From the NCBI RefSeq assembly GCF_001638985.1, contig NW_017265136.1, positions 62,001 to 126,000 of the forward strand: a DNA stretch of 64,000 nt. The letters run 5' to 3'. Every line of letters starts with the position of its first letter. The first letter of the stretch is position 1. Origin of the DNA: Phycomyces blakesleeanus NRRL 1555(-) (taxonomy: Eukaryota; Mucoromycota; Mucoromycetes; Mucorales; Phycomycetaceae). Below, piece after piece: positions 24,429 to 37,019 of the stretch. A program made the translations under genes and the position numbers. The notes under the pieces are model-generated. The model was not told the origin of the DNA. It did not search any database and worked only from the letters and a program-made list of their open reading frames with translations.

Positions 24429-25092
24429 GGGCAAAACAGGAAGCTTTTCTTAACAGATTTGACCAAGTTACTCGTTTCTGGCCTATGAGAAATCAACAGT
24501 AAAAAAAAAAGAATCTCGATATGTTCCTTTTGGTGTGTCTTCTTTTTATATGGTTATGAGGTAGACTGGTTGCCACCATTGGGACAGTTTAAGAAGAAAT
24601 AACCGTTTGTCTAAGGTTATTTAAACATTTGATATTAAAACAAAAACAAACACAGCTCATAAAAAAATTGAAAACCTTGGTTCGAATAAAACAGCAATAA
24701 TTGCACTTGTTGCTTAGTTTCTTTTTTCTTCATTTCGTATATTGCAATATTTGTTGCTAAAGTTTCTTATATGCTTTTTATACTGCTATCAATTTAAATA
24801 TTCATTATACATTTGCACTACCCATTTGTCTAATGTTATAAAAGCCTTTGAAATTTCTATAACTGTCTTGATATCCAGAAGTTTTCTCGTGTAAATTTAA
24901 TTGCTGTAAGGCATGTCATTTTATCCCTAACTTTACCTAATTCTCTACTGCCTATTTCAATTGGACACAAAATTACTATCGACTATAATATGTGCAAGAT
25001 TCAGATATTCCCTTTAAAGTTAAACAATTACTATTGTATATAGTATATTCACAATAATCTATATATGATGGTGACAAGAATGTTTCTGATAC

Positions 25093-25272
25093 CATTGAAT
25101 TATTTAAAACCTCTAGTGTCTTTGAAGCCATTAGGGTCCTTATACCCCTAATAACCCTTATAACCCGAATAGCCCTTTAAGCATCTAGAATCTTCCAAGC
25201 CTCTAAAATTTTTTTAAGTTTCCAAGGTTTTCAAAGCTATTAAATTCTTTGAATTATATGATGCTTTTGATA
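25093..25272. repeat. Degenerate 18-bp-period tandem array, about 10 units
   Basis: When cut every 18 bp from 25093, successive units resemble each other, for example CTCTAGTGTCTTTGAAGC (25111), CCGAATAGCCCTTTAAGC (25165) and ATCTAGAATCTTCCAAGC (25183). The unit is a multiple of three, but stops occur in all frames I checked, so I do not read it as coding. It looks like an old minisatellite. Confidence 0.55.
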
Positions 25273-25887
25273 CATTTTTCTTAGTTGATGTGATTAAAGA
25301 AACAAAGAAAGTGAAAAAATTAGAGAATCTTTAGATTTCTATGTTGTTAGACAATGCCATTAGATCCTTCTTAAATAAAGAAATATTTTAGTCAGTAAAC
25401 TACTTTGTTCATGCCTTTCAAAAATTCATAAAGCCATCTCTTGTAAAATATCAGGCTAGTCTAAAGAAGATTCTTGCCACTTTGCTTATTACTATTGCTC
25501 ATCTCAATTGGAAACACAATTGCGTCGTGAGTTACCTGTGCTAGATTAATTCATGAACTTGTTTTAAAAATATAAAGACCAAATGCAAGTCTTGCGGAGA
25601 TATATTTCCCTTTCTTTTCAAAGATATATAAGATGGGGTTACTTATAATTTTATTGGGTTTTCTCTGATCATATAGAGTATGAGAAAAATAACAAGAAGA
25701 AGAAGAAGAAGAAGAAGAAGAAGAGTTTCTTTAGAAAGAAAGAAAAATAGATGACCAAGGAGAAGTTAATGAATACACATCATTGTGGAAGGAGAGTAAT
25801 AAACATAATATGCATAGTAGTCGAATACACAAGACAAAATAAAGAGAGCAATTCGATGATGTATGAATTGAAAGAAAAAAATGTGCC

Positions 25888-25956
25888 TGAGAAGTCTCAT
25901 CCCCGAGAGAAGTGCTGTTCCCGAGAAGTCTTGTTCCTGAGAAAAGTGTCTTTCTG
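25888..25956. repeat. Short 16-18-bp tandem repeat, about 4 units
   Basis: Units such as CCGAGAAGTCTTGTTC recur with small changes (CTGAGAAGTCTCATCC, CCGAGAGAAGTGCTGTTC). It lies in an open frame at 25751-25975 that I consider non-genic. Confidence 0.5.
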
Positions 25957-26463
25957 TTGTTTTTGTTTTTGTTGACAATCTTACTTTTGATAACAGGATT
26001 TAAGTTTTGTTTGGCTTCCTTTCTTTAAATTGATCTACTTTCTACCTGTCTGCTTATCTACTTATCTTTCTATATATATATGCATATCCATGTGTGTTTG
26101 TATATTTGAAACAAGTAATACAACGAAAATAATAAAATACTACATGCGCACATTTAACATTAATGATAAAAAGTACGATAATTTGAAGGTCACTATTCTT
26201 TAACTTTAGTGCAATTGGATAATACCCAATGTTCAGTTGTCTTGACCTTTTGTTTGTTTGTTTGTTTTTGGTTTAATAAAGAAGAAGGCTAATGGTTTAT
26301 TGAAAGCAAATGTGATTTGTATTTATACTTTATATTTATATCATATGATAATGGTGTATTATCTATCCTTTTTGTTTGTTTGTTTGTTTGATTTTACTGC
26401 TTTATAATATTCATGCTTTGTTGTTGTTTTACTTTGGGACGGAGCTATTGGTAATTGCCCATA

Positions 26464-26842
26464 CTACTCGATATGGATTACTGCCTTGGGCCGATCATAC
26501 ACAAAAAACTGAAGGAAGATCTGTAATGTTTTGGGAGGATTTGATAGCGATTAACATATACACATGAGAAAAAAAAATGATATTGTGAGGAGCTCTTACA
26601 GTAAAGTCAAATACTAGAGTACCGCAGCTTCCGACTATCCAAGAGAGGTTAATGAGAAGGTAGTCCGGATCCAATGAGCGTAAGAATATGGACTATCAAT
26701 ATATATATTAAAAAAAACAGTAACAACAAGAAGAATTGAGTATAGGTTAGACACACATAGAGACATTTTTATATGTAAAGATGTATATGTATTTTAGTGT
26801 CGGTTTCAACATATTTATGAATATCACAAATTCGATCAATAT

Positions 26843-26881
<39 letters not shown>

Positions 26882-27946
26882 AATACTGACGGACATCTTA
26901 CCAAAGTAAACAAAATATTGCCAAGGACGGCGCAAATAAACATGCCAAAACTAAGTCCTTCGGTGCTCTTGTTACGCCAATTCTTCACGATCTGGGGGAT
27001 TCTACTTCCGACATACAACGCCGCACTGGTCCATCCCATCAATTGAGGAACAATTGACCAAGAAGGCTGATTCTTATTTTTGTTGTTGTTGTTGTTGTTA
27101 TTATTGTCACTACCAGGTATTAAATTGGGTGCCCAGTACGCACAACATGACAAGATGGTAACCAAGGTAATTGAAACAAATCCAATGAAATTGATTGTAT
27201 TGGAGGACTTGGCTGCCTTTGTATCTTTGGTCGCGGTGATGACGGTAGTGGTTTCCGGTAGTGAGGATAATTCAGGTGTCGTGTGATAATTGGCTTGGTT
27301 CTGGCAATTCAATGACTGATGCTCATCTTCATAGACCGCATGTTCAGTAATCCAGGCACGACGGTAATGAAGGATTTGCCAGACAAGACCAATATCAGCC
27401 ACAGTGTACCACAATGCTAGAATAAACTACTCATATTCAAAGATCGAAATATATATTTTATATTTTATATTTGTATAAAGACATTTGTATATAAGAAAAA
27501 TTGAATTATTTTTGTTATCTTTTCAAGAGAGAGAGAAAAAAAAAAGAATGATCAAGAATCTAGGTGAAATGAAGATCGGGATGTAAAGAAATAATGTCAA
27601 ATTGGTTTACCATGGTCGGCAGGAGATCTTGCATAATGACGCCAGCGAGATTAAAAATGTCGCCTGCCAACCAGATGATCAAAAAGGTCATTGAGAGGCC
27701 TTCACCACTTTTACGAGAGTAGTTTTCATATAATTGACTTATTTTGTATACAATTATATTAAAATATGATGTGGTGTATAGTTTAGATAGATAAATAGGT
27801 GTACAAGTAGGTTTAGTCGCGTTTTCAAATAGTGTCTACAGATTATTATTTATTTTATTTTGTAATAAACCTTACGGGGCAAAAACAATAAGCCAGCAGA
27901 GAATTGAAAGATAACCACACACACTGTACGCGGGAAAAGATTCCAT
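26464..27946 (-). CDS. PQ-loop repeat protein, vacuolar/lysosomal cationic amino acid exporter-like (Ypq1/PQLC2 family)
   Basis: Five exons: 27946-27876, 27737-27611, 27426-26902, 26692-26600, 26520-26464; 290 aa. The N-terminus MESFPAYSVCGYLSILCW leads into PQ motif 1 (FAPQLYENYSRKSGEGLS) and WLAGDIFNLAG. PQ motif 2 is SRIPQIVKNWRNKSTEGLS, followed by FICAVLGN and WIVGSCGTLVFDF. This is the seven-span layout of the Ypq1/PQLC2 family, which exports basic amino acids from vacuoles or lysosomes. The loop before motif 2 is long and contains an eight-Asn run from an AAC/AAT repeat at 27080-27105. Exon 3 uses the acceptor ending at 27427; a nearer AG at 27417-27418 would break the frame. The last exon has only 19 codons including the stop. 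Confidence 0.88.
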
Positions 27947-28744
27947 TCTTTTTTTTTTTTTTAAAAAAAAATGTCAGTAATATAAAGAACAAGAACAAGA
28001 AGCCAACAATATTATAAGAGAAGAAAGAGAGAAGAAGAAGAAGAAGAAGAGAAAAAAAAAGGGGGAAAAGATGAGGAAATGAGGATGAAAATGCCGATGA
28101 GCTAACTTGACAGGCTTAGTTTTCCGTTGTCTTTTATATATTTATATATAAATTTATATTTATATTTTTATATATATATTGTATAGAACCCAATTTACTG
28201 TTACGCCTACACAAACATGCTTATTACATATTTGTAGTGTAGTGTGTGAGAAAGTTTCAGCCATTTTATACTCTTTTCCTATTCGTTTGCTCTTCGTATC
28301 TTTTTTCTTCTTCTTTCTTATTCTTCTGCTGACTATTATACACAAGGTAATTGTTTTACTTGATTAGATTCCACAATCACCACACCCATTTGACAGCACA
28401 GTTGCAATAAATGACGTGTAATAAAGAGGCCATTTGTGAATAACTTCTTTAACCAAAAATAAAATAAAATAAGAGAGAGATGAAAGAGAAAACATATTTT
28501 TTTTTAATATCTTTCTTTAAAGACAAATAGCATGTTCTTCTTTCCTTCTTTGTAAAGTCTTTTCTTTTTTGCTTTTTTGGGTGCAAGACCAAAGAAGAAG
28601 TAAAAGAAAAAGGAAATAAAACCATGAATTTCTGATAGAAGAGGGGGATTTGTTTTTGTTTTTTTTTTGATATGAATTGGTTTAATATTCTTATTATTAT
28701 TATTCTTATTATTATTTTTTGTTGAAGATCGATTCTTTCTAGAC
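27947..28744. other. Intergenic region
   Basis: Upstream DNA of the PQ-loop gene and the 3' side of the ATP synthase d gene. It holds GAA/AGA and TA runs (28031-28050 and around 28137-28180) but no supported gene. Confidence 0.5.
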
Positions 28745-29728
28745 TTAGAAGTAAGAGATATCGCCGAACTTCTCCTTGTAACCGGGGATGGTGAACTTGC
28801 CCTTCTGGAGCATATCCTCGATGTTCTTGGTGATCTCGGGCTTGGCGACAACGATATCATCAACCTAAAAGAAAACAAAAAAGAGTATTAAATAGATGAT
28901 TTATATATTTCATTTCCATTTTCTCTCTCTTTATATATATATATATATATATGCTTAAAGCTTTATGGTTTCCATTTTCTTTTGGGTTCCAAAGCACAAT
29001 TATAATATATATTCACTTTCAAAAAGTTCACCAAAGTCCACAAGTATAAATAAATAAATAAGATAAAATAAGAGAAACTTACAGTAAGCTGCTCAATGGG
29101 TCTGGAGTCCTCAATGTTGGTGAGGGTGGCATGGAGGTCCTTGAGCTCAACATCAATCTGCTGGACGGTGGTCTGAGCCTTGGCAACCTATATAATTATT
29201 TCCAAGAAAATAATAAATAAATAAATAAAGAGAGAGAAAAAAAGAAAAGAAAAGAAAACAAGGACGCGTAAGATAAAAGCAATAGAAGCACAATTATTGT
29301 CCATATCGCATTGTAAAGGAATCTCAATTGTCTTAATGTTCAATTAAGACAATGTTTCTTTTTGTTTCTTGAAAAATAATAATAACAGTAATAACAATAA
29401 TGTAAGAATGACATTCTTAAAAAGAAAAACTTACAGCCTTGGCCTCGAACTGGTCGATAGCCTTGATCTGGGCATCGAGGTTGTAGGCAACAGGCTTGAA
29501 GCCCTTGAGAGCCTTCTCGGCCTGGTCAATGACGGCCTGGTTCTTGAGGGACTTGCGGTAGACAGCAAAGTCGACGGTGGTGGACTGAGCCTTCAACTCG
29601 GCCAACTGGCGCTTGACTTCGTCGTTGCGCTTACGGAAGGCGGCAAGGGAGCCAGCAGTCTCCTTGGGGAGGCTGACGCTCAACTTGGACCAGTCAATTT
29701 TCTTAGCAACTGCACGAACGGAGGCCAT
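28745..29728 (-). CDS. atp7: ATP synthase subunit d, mitochondrial
   Basis: Three exons: 29728-29435, 29187-29083, 28864-28745; 172 aa, the usual length for this subunit. The start MASVRAVAKKIDWSKL and the later DFAVYRKSLKNQAVIDQAE and PGYKEKFGDISYF segments are characteristic. The protein is part of the peripheral stalk of F1Fo ATP synthase, holding F1 against rotation at the inner membrane. Exons are much richer in GC and in preferred codons than the introns, as expected of a highly expressed gene. All introns are in phase 0. Confidence 0.95.
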
Positions 29729-30368
29729 GTTGGTTTTTTATATTTTGGTGAAATAGAAAGAACTTTTTTTTTTAAAAAAAAAAGGAGGGCGAGTGAATTG
29801 GAAAACCAATAATAAAAATAATAATAAAAAAAAAAACACACACACACACACACACACACCGCACCGCACCGCACCGCACGCACTCTAACACCCACACACA
29901 CACATACACACACACACTCTTTTCATTCATTCACACACAAAAAATTCCAATTCCAGTGGCTATAGTCCAATAAGATCTCAAGAAAACAAAAAATAAATAA
30001 AATAAATAAAAAACCGCTCCACACCCCCCCCCTACGCACCCATTCAATCTTTGCGGGTTAATCTTTTGCGACTTTCTAAACCCCACCCAGGCCCTAACAG
30101 GGGTACAACGCATCAAAATTTTGGCAGTGCAAACACGTCAGAGGTGACGTCCTTTATTTATAATTATATATATATATATATATTTTATTTTATCTAATTT
30201 AATTTAATTTAATTGGCGGAAATAACCCAGATATCTCTCGAGTATTTTATATATTAATATATATATATATGTCATTTATATGTTATATTGAAAGTGTACA
30301 ATATGTGCTTTTTTTTTTTATTATTATTATTACTATTACTATTATGTTGTTGTTGCTGTTGTTGTTAA
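29729..30368. other. Promoter-side intergenic region with low-complexity repeats
   Basis: This lies upstream of the ATP synthase d gene and downstream of the Ams1 gene. It includes a CA run (29835-29860), CGCAC repeats (about 29859-29881), a TA run (30162-30183) and AATTT runs. Confidence 0.55.
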
Positions 30369-33300
30369 TTAAAAGGCCACTTTAAGAGTAAGAATCTGGA
30401 AGGGTGTTAGTGACAATTGAACCCCCTGAGCTTGTTGGCGTTGCTGTGCCTGTTGTTGAAGTTCGACCACATCATCGTCCAGGACTCGGAGATTGGTACT
30501 AAACGTCCGGTCCAATTGTGTGGATTTACTCGAAGAACTCACAAGTTCGATATCATCTTCAAGAATATTACACCGGTGAACAGCCTTGATATGTAGAGAG
30601 CTAACAAAAAAAAATTAATTAATTAATTAAAAGGTAAATAAATTCTCTTTTGTTAATATTCACCTCACAAGTCTTGCTTTGGCATGTCCTCCATATGCTT
30701 CATACAATCTGATAATAATTTGGTTTGAATCTTCTGCCTTTTTGATGGTGTCCAGTACTACATTAGGAGCATCTTCAATATGGAATCGAGGAATTCCGGT
30801 CGATAAAGAGTCTAGTTTTGCTCTAGGGACCACTCTAGATAAATGTCGATAAAGCAATACACAAACATATAATGAGTCTATTGAACAACTCAATTGTGCA
30901 AATAATCATCATTTTTTTTTTCTTGTATTTTTCTTACCTGGTCAGCAATGGGACATTAAAATTGAATCCTTCACGGACCACATCAGATTGTAAAAAGTGT
31001 CCTCTGTGGGGATATATGGCATATTTAAATACGTGGTGTCCAATATCACAGTTTGAATCAGGCGCCTTTGTTTTAATATTTAGAAAAAGGATCAATCAGA
31101 TTTGATGACAGTAATAATGATACGATCTATCATTAACATTGCTATATTCTTTTCTTTCTTCTTACCTTTGGTGATCGTATAAGAGATAGGCGAACTATAT
31201 TGTCGTGTGCAGCATATCCATATTTACAGTCATTTAGCAGAGCAACACCATAACCATATTCTGAGAGATCTGCAAACTTGTGGGCCACAACCTCGAACTT
31301 GGCACTATCCCAAGAAGTGTTGTAGTGTGTAGGACGTTTAACAACACCATACTGGGTTTCATAATTCACCTATAGGAATGTACAAAAAAAAAACACACAC
31401 ACACACATGTGAATATTAAGTATAATCTAATTACTATTTAAACCAAAAAGTTTTCTTTTGGATATATCTATTTACCGTATCTGCCATGATGTCCCAAGCA
31501 AACTCTACTTTCTAAAAAAGAAAGAAAAATTTAAAATAAAGATGTCAATACCCCCCCGTTCATTGATCCATTAATTTCATTAAGCATATTGATTTATGGT
31601 TTAGTTATCAATATCAGACAGATTAGTTTTTTTATTTTTTTAAAAAAAAGAAGAATTACCAAGAATTGTCGGTTTTCGTTCCAATCGACTTCTGTCTCGA
31701 AATCAATGCGGCGTGAGACGGCTGTCATGATAACAATCTGGCGTAGGCGACTGGTGGCCGAGATTCGTTTCTCGACCAACAAGGCCGCACGAAGAGGTCC
31801 TTGCTCAAGAATCTGAACAGAGCCTTCTTCAACCACACGTCCTTTTTCAAGATGGTATATTTCAACTATAGACAATTAAATGCACAACAAGGTTTTATAA
31901 ACATAAAAATAAATATAATTATATATAATTATATATATATATTTAAAACAAACAAAAAAAAAAGTAGAAGAAGTGTATACTCACCATCCCATGCTAATAA
32001 ATAGATAAATAAAATGTATTAGTATGTATATAAATGTTTCTCTCTTTCCTTTTTAAGAAAGAAATGTATTTTCAATATCCCTGCTATTACAAACTAACTT
32101 ACCATCCCAGAACAAAGGCTATTTTGTAATCAAGAGCAACAACAAGGATACATTTATTTGTGTATGTGATGGTTAGTATTGAATTTTTGACATGCAATAC
32201 AAACCCTAGATGTTAAAACAAGTTCAATTACGTACAATATCTTCATACATTCTGAATACATTTCCTCTTTCGTCTGGTTTGATCAATTCTCGCCTAAGAT
32301 ACCAATCGTTATCGTCATCGATATTAAGCTTAATAGTATTTATTGCCATTATGTAGAACAAGTTTTGTTTTCAATTTTTATTATTGTCCTCACATACCTT
32401 TCTTCCTTGTCATGCAGTCCGATCAAGTGGCCTGATTTGTCAAAGGTGACTTGAATGTATTGGTTCTCCATTACGATATTATTCTTCTGGTCAGTAACGA
32501 CCTTTACAGGTTCGTACTTGAGATCTTCCTCGAGAGAACATCCCTGAACACTCAAAGGAGGAACATTGCTAACTAGATATTGAAATAATTAAATATTTAT
32601 ATACATTAGCCAAACATAAATAAAATTATGCTCGTTTACCAAGTGTATATCCTGTACGTCCAAATGCAGAATATTGTTTCATTGTCGGCAAGTCTTCATC
32701 CAAAGGAACCTCGATCACTTCTGTACGAGACCAAGCTAGTGTATTAAAGATCGAAAGTGCTAAAGAAAAATAACCAAACAACACAGCACAATAAATGGCA
32801 TGAATTTTGATACGAGTGTTTGTTAAACCTAATTGTCTTGATATACGTATTATATTCAATTGAACACAATATAATAGAATAGAATACAAACCTTTTTTGG
32901 ATGTTGGTGGTGTAGCAGCAGGGTCCAGACCCATCAATCTTTCTAATAGATCCTCTCGCATTTGCTTTCCCATTGAATCCACCTTGGCATACATCTATAG
33001 CCCCAAAGGTTAGGTTGGTATGTTGTTGTCTTATGTCTCTATTGGTTTACCTGAAGACAATCTTCATAAACCATTTCAATCGAGGAACCTGAAATGACAT
33101 CGTGAAATTGAATCAGGCAGATCATTTTCCAAAATACATCAAATTCTGCCTTTGGGTATCTGTTTTTTGTTTTGTTTTGTTAAATAAATAAATTCATATA
33201 GATGTTACAAGTTTTGTAGGTTTATTGATCAATTGGATAGATAACATTAGTCATGTATATTTACTTACGTAAATTGGGCTGGATCCATTATGTGAGCAAA

Positions 33301-34132
33301 GGTAGCCAACATTTCGACATCACGTAACAAGAATTCACAGCTACGGTTGAGTTTTTTACACAGGGCATGAGTGGTATAGATACCACGATGCAATTCAAAA
33401 TACTTTTTATATACATAGTAAATACCAATTGTACTTGAACATGGTTTCTTGAAAGAATTTGATCTGTTTCTAATACTTTTGAACCTTACCAGTTCACCCT
33501 TCCATGTGGTCAATTCAGGAGATTCGCGTTCGATCTTTTCATAGAAATCTGTAGGTGTACTCATCTCGACTCTTGGTAATCCATCCTTTTGTACCAACCA
33601 ACCAACCAACCAACAAAAATTAATAATAATAATAATAATTTGTTTTTAGATAACTATCTGTTTACATACCACATCTCGCATACGTTTTAACCGTTCAATC
33701 ATACTCGAAAGAGGACCTCCTCCTCCATCACCATTACCATAGACCAACAGACTAGTATTCGAATATTCCTTATCTCGATGATTCTTGACCCTAATAGATA
33801 GAAATACATAGATTTATAGATTTATATATTTATATACATAAATTAAAAAAAAAAGAGCAAGATCAAGAATAACAATCATAGTAATAATGTCATTAAAGAT
33901 ATTGTAGACTTGCGTTCTAATAAGCTCTTCTGGAGTGCACTGAGCATTGTAAGTTTCTGAGGGAGCCATGTGAGTGAGGGCTTTTGACCCATCCAGACCG
34001 ATCCACCAAAACGTGGTCAATGGAAACTTAATATGATTGGCAGGAAATTAAATATATATATATATATATATTGATATTGATATTGATATTGATATTGATA
34101 TACAAAAATGTATTAAGAGAAAATATATAAAA

Positions 34133-34175
<43 letters not shown>

Positions 34176-35319
34176 AATGGCTTATTAACCAGACTCTTAT
34201 CTTATTCTTTACCTTGTTCACATTGTTCCATGACAATTTTTGTGTAAAAAAGTACTTCATACCTGCCAACCTCATTAATTGTGGTAGCTTAATACCCACC
34301 AATAAAAAAAAAAAAAGAGATGGTTAAAATATTTATCTTGTCATTTAATTTAATTTATTTACCTGTGAAGTGTAGCCAAAAGAATCTGGTAACCAAAACA
34401 CCTTGCACCGTTTTCCAAAATGTTCTTCAAAGAAGCGCTGCCTAATAACCCAGTCAAATTATATATATATATCTATTGTGTAAGATTGATTATGTTCTTG
34501 TTACCCCAGCAGGAATTGTCGACAAAGAGATTCACCATTGGGCATATTGGTATCCATCTCGATCCAAGTCTATTAATAAATTTGGGTGCGTATATATATA
34601 TATATATATATTTACATGCGCATAATCTATTCTTTTTAGTTACACACTTATAGACATACATCTTTTTGTATATATACATTTGAAACAATATTGAAGAAAA
34701 AGCATATTACATAGCCCTTCTCTCTTATGTATGTACGTGTTTTCTATCAAGTTTTTTTTTTATATATAAAAATAATAACTTACACCGCCTGTCGGAAGAA
34801 ATTGACCCATAGCATTCTTTTCTCGAATCCTGTCCCACAATGCAGGATAATTATCTCTCACCCACTCATATTGTTGTGCTTGTGAACAAATGAATTTGTA
34901 GTCTGGGTAACGATCCATCAATCCGATTTGTGAAGACCAACTACGGGCAGCCTTTCGAATCGTTTCCTCAAAGGGCCAAAGCCAAGCAGTATCTTCAATT
35001 ATTATTAGTAGTAATAAAATGGATACATTTCGCTTTCTTTACCTATGTGACAGTGACCCAATGCATGGATCTCATGTTGTGCATCTCCATTCTTAGCTTT
35101 CAAGAAATCTGCTGCGATTGCAAGACAGAGTGGTAAGGTACTATCGTCTCCTGGTCGAAATGCATTGATGATCTTGTTGGCTGTGTAGAGAGCCTGGGCT
35201 GCACGTGTTGATTCAGCGTGAAGATCTTTGGCCATACCCAATATGATTTGATAATCATAGAGTAGATCCCAAGCCAACTTGTTTGGTACAGCCAGATCCT
35301 GGTATACAACAAATCATAA

Positions 35320-35354
<35 letters not shown>

Positions 35355-35780
35355 TATATATATTAAAGTATTTACCAATTCATTGAGATTGAAGAAACGG
35401 TTCGGATCTGGTGGACCGATCAACCCATTACCAGCACCAAACATACCGTTGCAAGCCATCTCTATATAAAACTGAGTAACCTCTCCACCCTGAGCTCTAG
35501 ATGTCAAAAGATAATCATGACGAGCATCACTACCAGCTAAATAACCAAAAACAACAACAACAACAACAACAATAAGAAGATGATAAATACTAATAATAAA
35601 TATACAATCATTACCTCCACCTGTCAAACCCTGAAGAGGTGCACCATCCATACTCCACAGAATTGCCTCATTGTCTGCGTTCCAGATAAAATGGACTTCT
35701 TCGCCCGCAAATTCATTTGGGATCCGTAACTGAACATGAAACCAATGTGTTGACTAAGAAAAATGGTACACAAATCAACA

Positions 35781-35832
<52 letters not shown>

Positions 35833-36247
35833 CATGAAGGACCAAACCATTCACCAAGCCTAGTCGGTCTAAATTCTTGTTGAATAGCTTCTTGGAATGG
35901 AATTCGTTTAAGATCAGGTACACTATGGACCAATAGAGATATGTACTCTTCTGTGAAATTATCAACCAAATTTTATTTTATATATATATATATATATATA
36001 TAAAAGAACAGAACAGAACAGAAAGGTTAAAATAATTAAATAAATGAATAAAGGAATAGTGATATTAATTTGTATTACCAGAATTTGTACGTGCTTTGTA
36101 GAGTTGAGACAATAGATTGACATCGTTGCCATTGGCGCCTCCGCTTGTAAAGTTTGAACATCGATCCATTGTAATGCTTCGGATCAGTTTTGGGGTTGCA
36201 ATGGCTGCCGGTCCTTGCGGGTGTCCATGTGAATGCATTGGATTCAT
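30369..36247 (-). CDS. ams1: Alpha-mannosidase, GH38, vacuolar Ams1 type (26 exons)
   Basis: Exons (high to low): 36247-36079, 35950-35832, 35753-35615, 35536-35376, 35298-35043, 34992-34784, 34569-34505, 34441-34363, 34287-34213, 34026-33914, 33790-33670, 33585-33490, 33402-33269, 33159-33051, 32994-32892, 32759-32640, 32572-32398, 32293-32236, 32118-32103, 31993-31985, 31865-31660, 31511-31476, 31369-31166, 31065-30938, 30834-30664, 30600-30369. The joined frame is 1100 aa, close to yeast Ams1 (1083). It hydrolyses alpha-mannosides from glycans in the vacuole. Zinc/active-site motifs are [15 protein letters not shown] (about 275-289), the nucleophile Asp in [10 protein letters not shown] (about 392) and [10 protein letters not shown]. 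Two exons are tiny (16 and 9 nt) and one intron probably uses a GC donor (33913). No signal peptide is seen, fitting cytosol-to-vacuole delivery. Confidence 0.93.
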
Positions 36248-36606
36248 CAGCTTTGATTTTTCTTTATTTGTAATGTGGAATTCAATTTATACAAAAAAAA
36301 AAGAAAAAGAAAAAGAAAGATGTATATAAAATAAAATAATCAAGTAATAGAAATATATATATATATATATTTGTTTTTCTTCAAAAAATTAAAATAAAAA
36401 ATAGGTAACAGAGAGAGGGTATTGAATGTCATTTTGATATCTAAACTAGGGAAATATTAACCAACTAATCCAACTGTGTAAAATTGAGGTTTCTTCAGGT
36501 TCAATTCAGCTCTGCCCAAACCAACATAATTGCTTCCTATATCTTTTGTTTTTTTTTGCACTACAGTTCATATGGTATTCCCACCCTATATTGACTTGAC
36601 AATCAA

Positions 36607-36637
<31 letters not shown>

Positions 36638-37019
36638 GTAAGCCGTTTTTGGTAAATAGGTTTGGAGAAGTAATAAAATAATAATAAAAAATAAATCCTC
36701 CTATTCCCCTTTTTCCTTTACCCAGATTATTAACATTGTATATATATATATATTCTTTTGTACACCAGACCACAATATAGATCTTCCTTTTCTTCTTTAA
36801 AGTGACCAAAGGCCAAAGGATATGATTTTAAACAAAAGAATGAAAATAAAAAAAAAGTCTTTTACAGACTATCTGTTATTATTATTATTATTATTATTAT
36901 CATTCAAACTAAAATAGATATATAAAAAAAAAGAAAAAAGAAAAGAAAAGTAGAAGCAAAAGAATATGAAAAGAAAGAAAGGATATATGAGCAATGAGTT
37001 TTTTTTTTGTTTTTTCAGT
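36248..37019. other. Intergenic region
   Basis: Upstream DNA of Ams1 and downstream DNA of phosphoglucomutase. It has TA and ATT/AAT runs (36354-36371, 36607-36635, 36876-36901). No gene is visible. Confidence 0.55.

Larger units (their letters stand above)
24391..26463. other. AT-rich intergenic region, about 2.1 kb, with degenerate tandem repeats
   Basis: No gene is supported. It contains a TA run (24391-24426), an 18-bp-period degenerate array (25093-25272), an AGA run (25697-25722), short 16-18-bp repeats (25888-25956) and TTTG runs near 26252-26268 and 26370-26388. Confidence 0.55.

Noticed and set aside
24299..24502. Open frames rich in Tyr-Ile on both strands at the transposon right end
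   Set aside because: They are translations of the TA microsatellite and TIR.
25129..25182. CCCTAA/TTAGGG-like pieces suggesting an interstitial telomere
   Set aside because: The motifs are not in tandem and are explained by the 18-bp degenerate array.
29680..29913. Cys-Val-rich open frame upstream of the ATP synthase d gene
   Set aside because: It is a translation of a CA/GT run.
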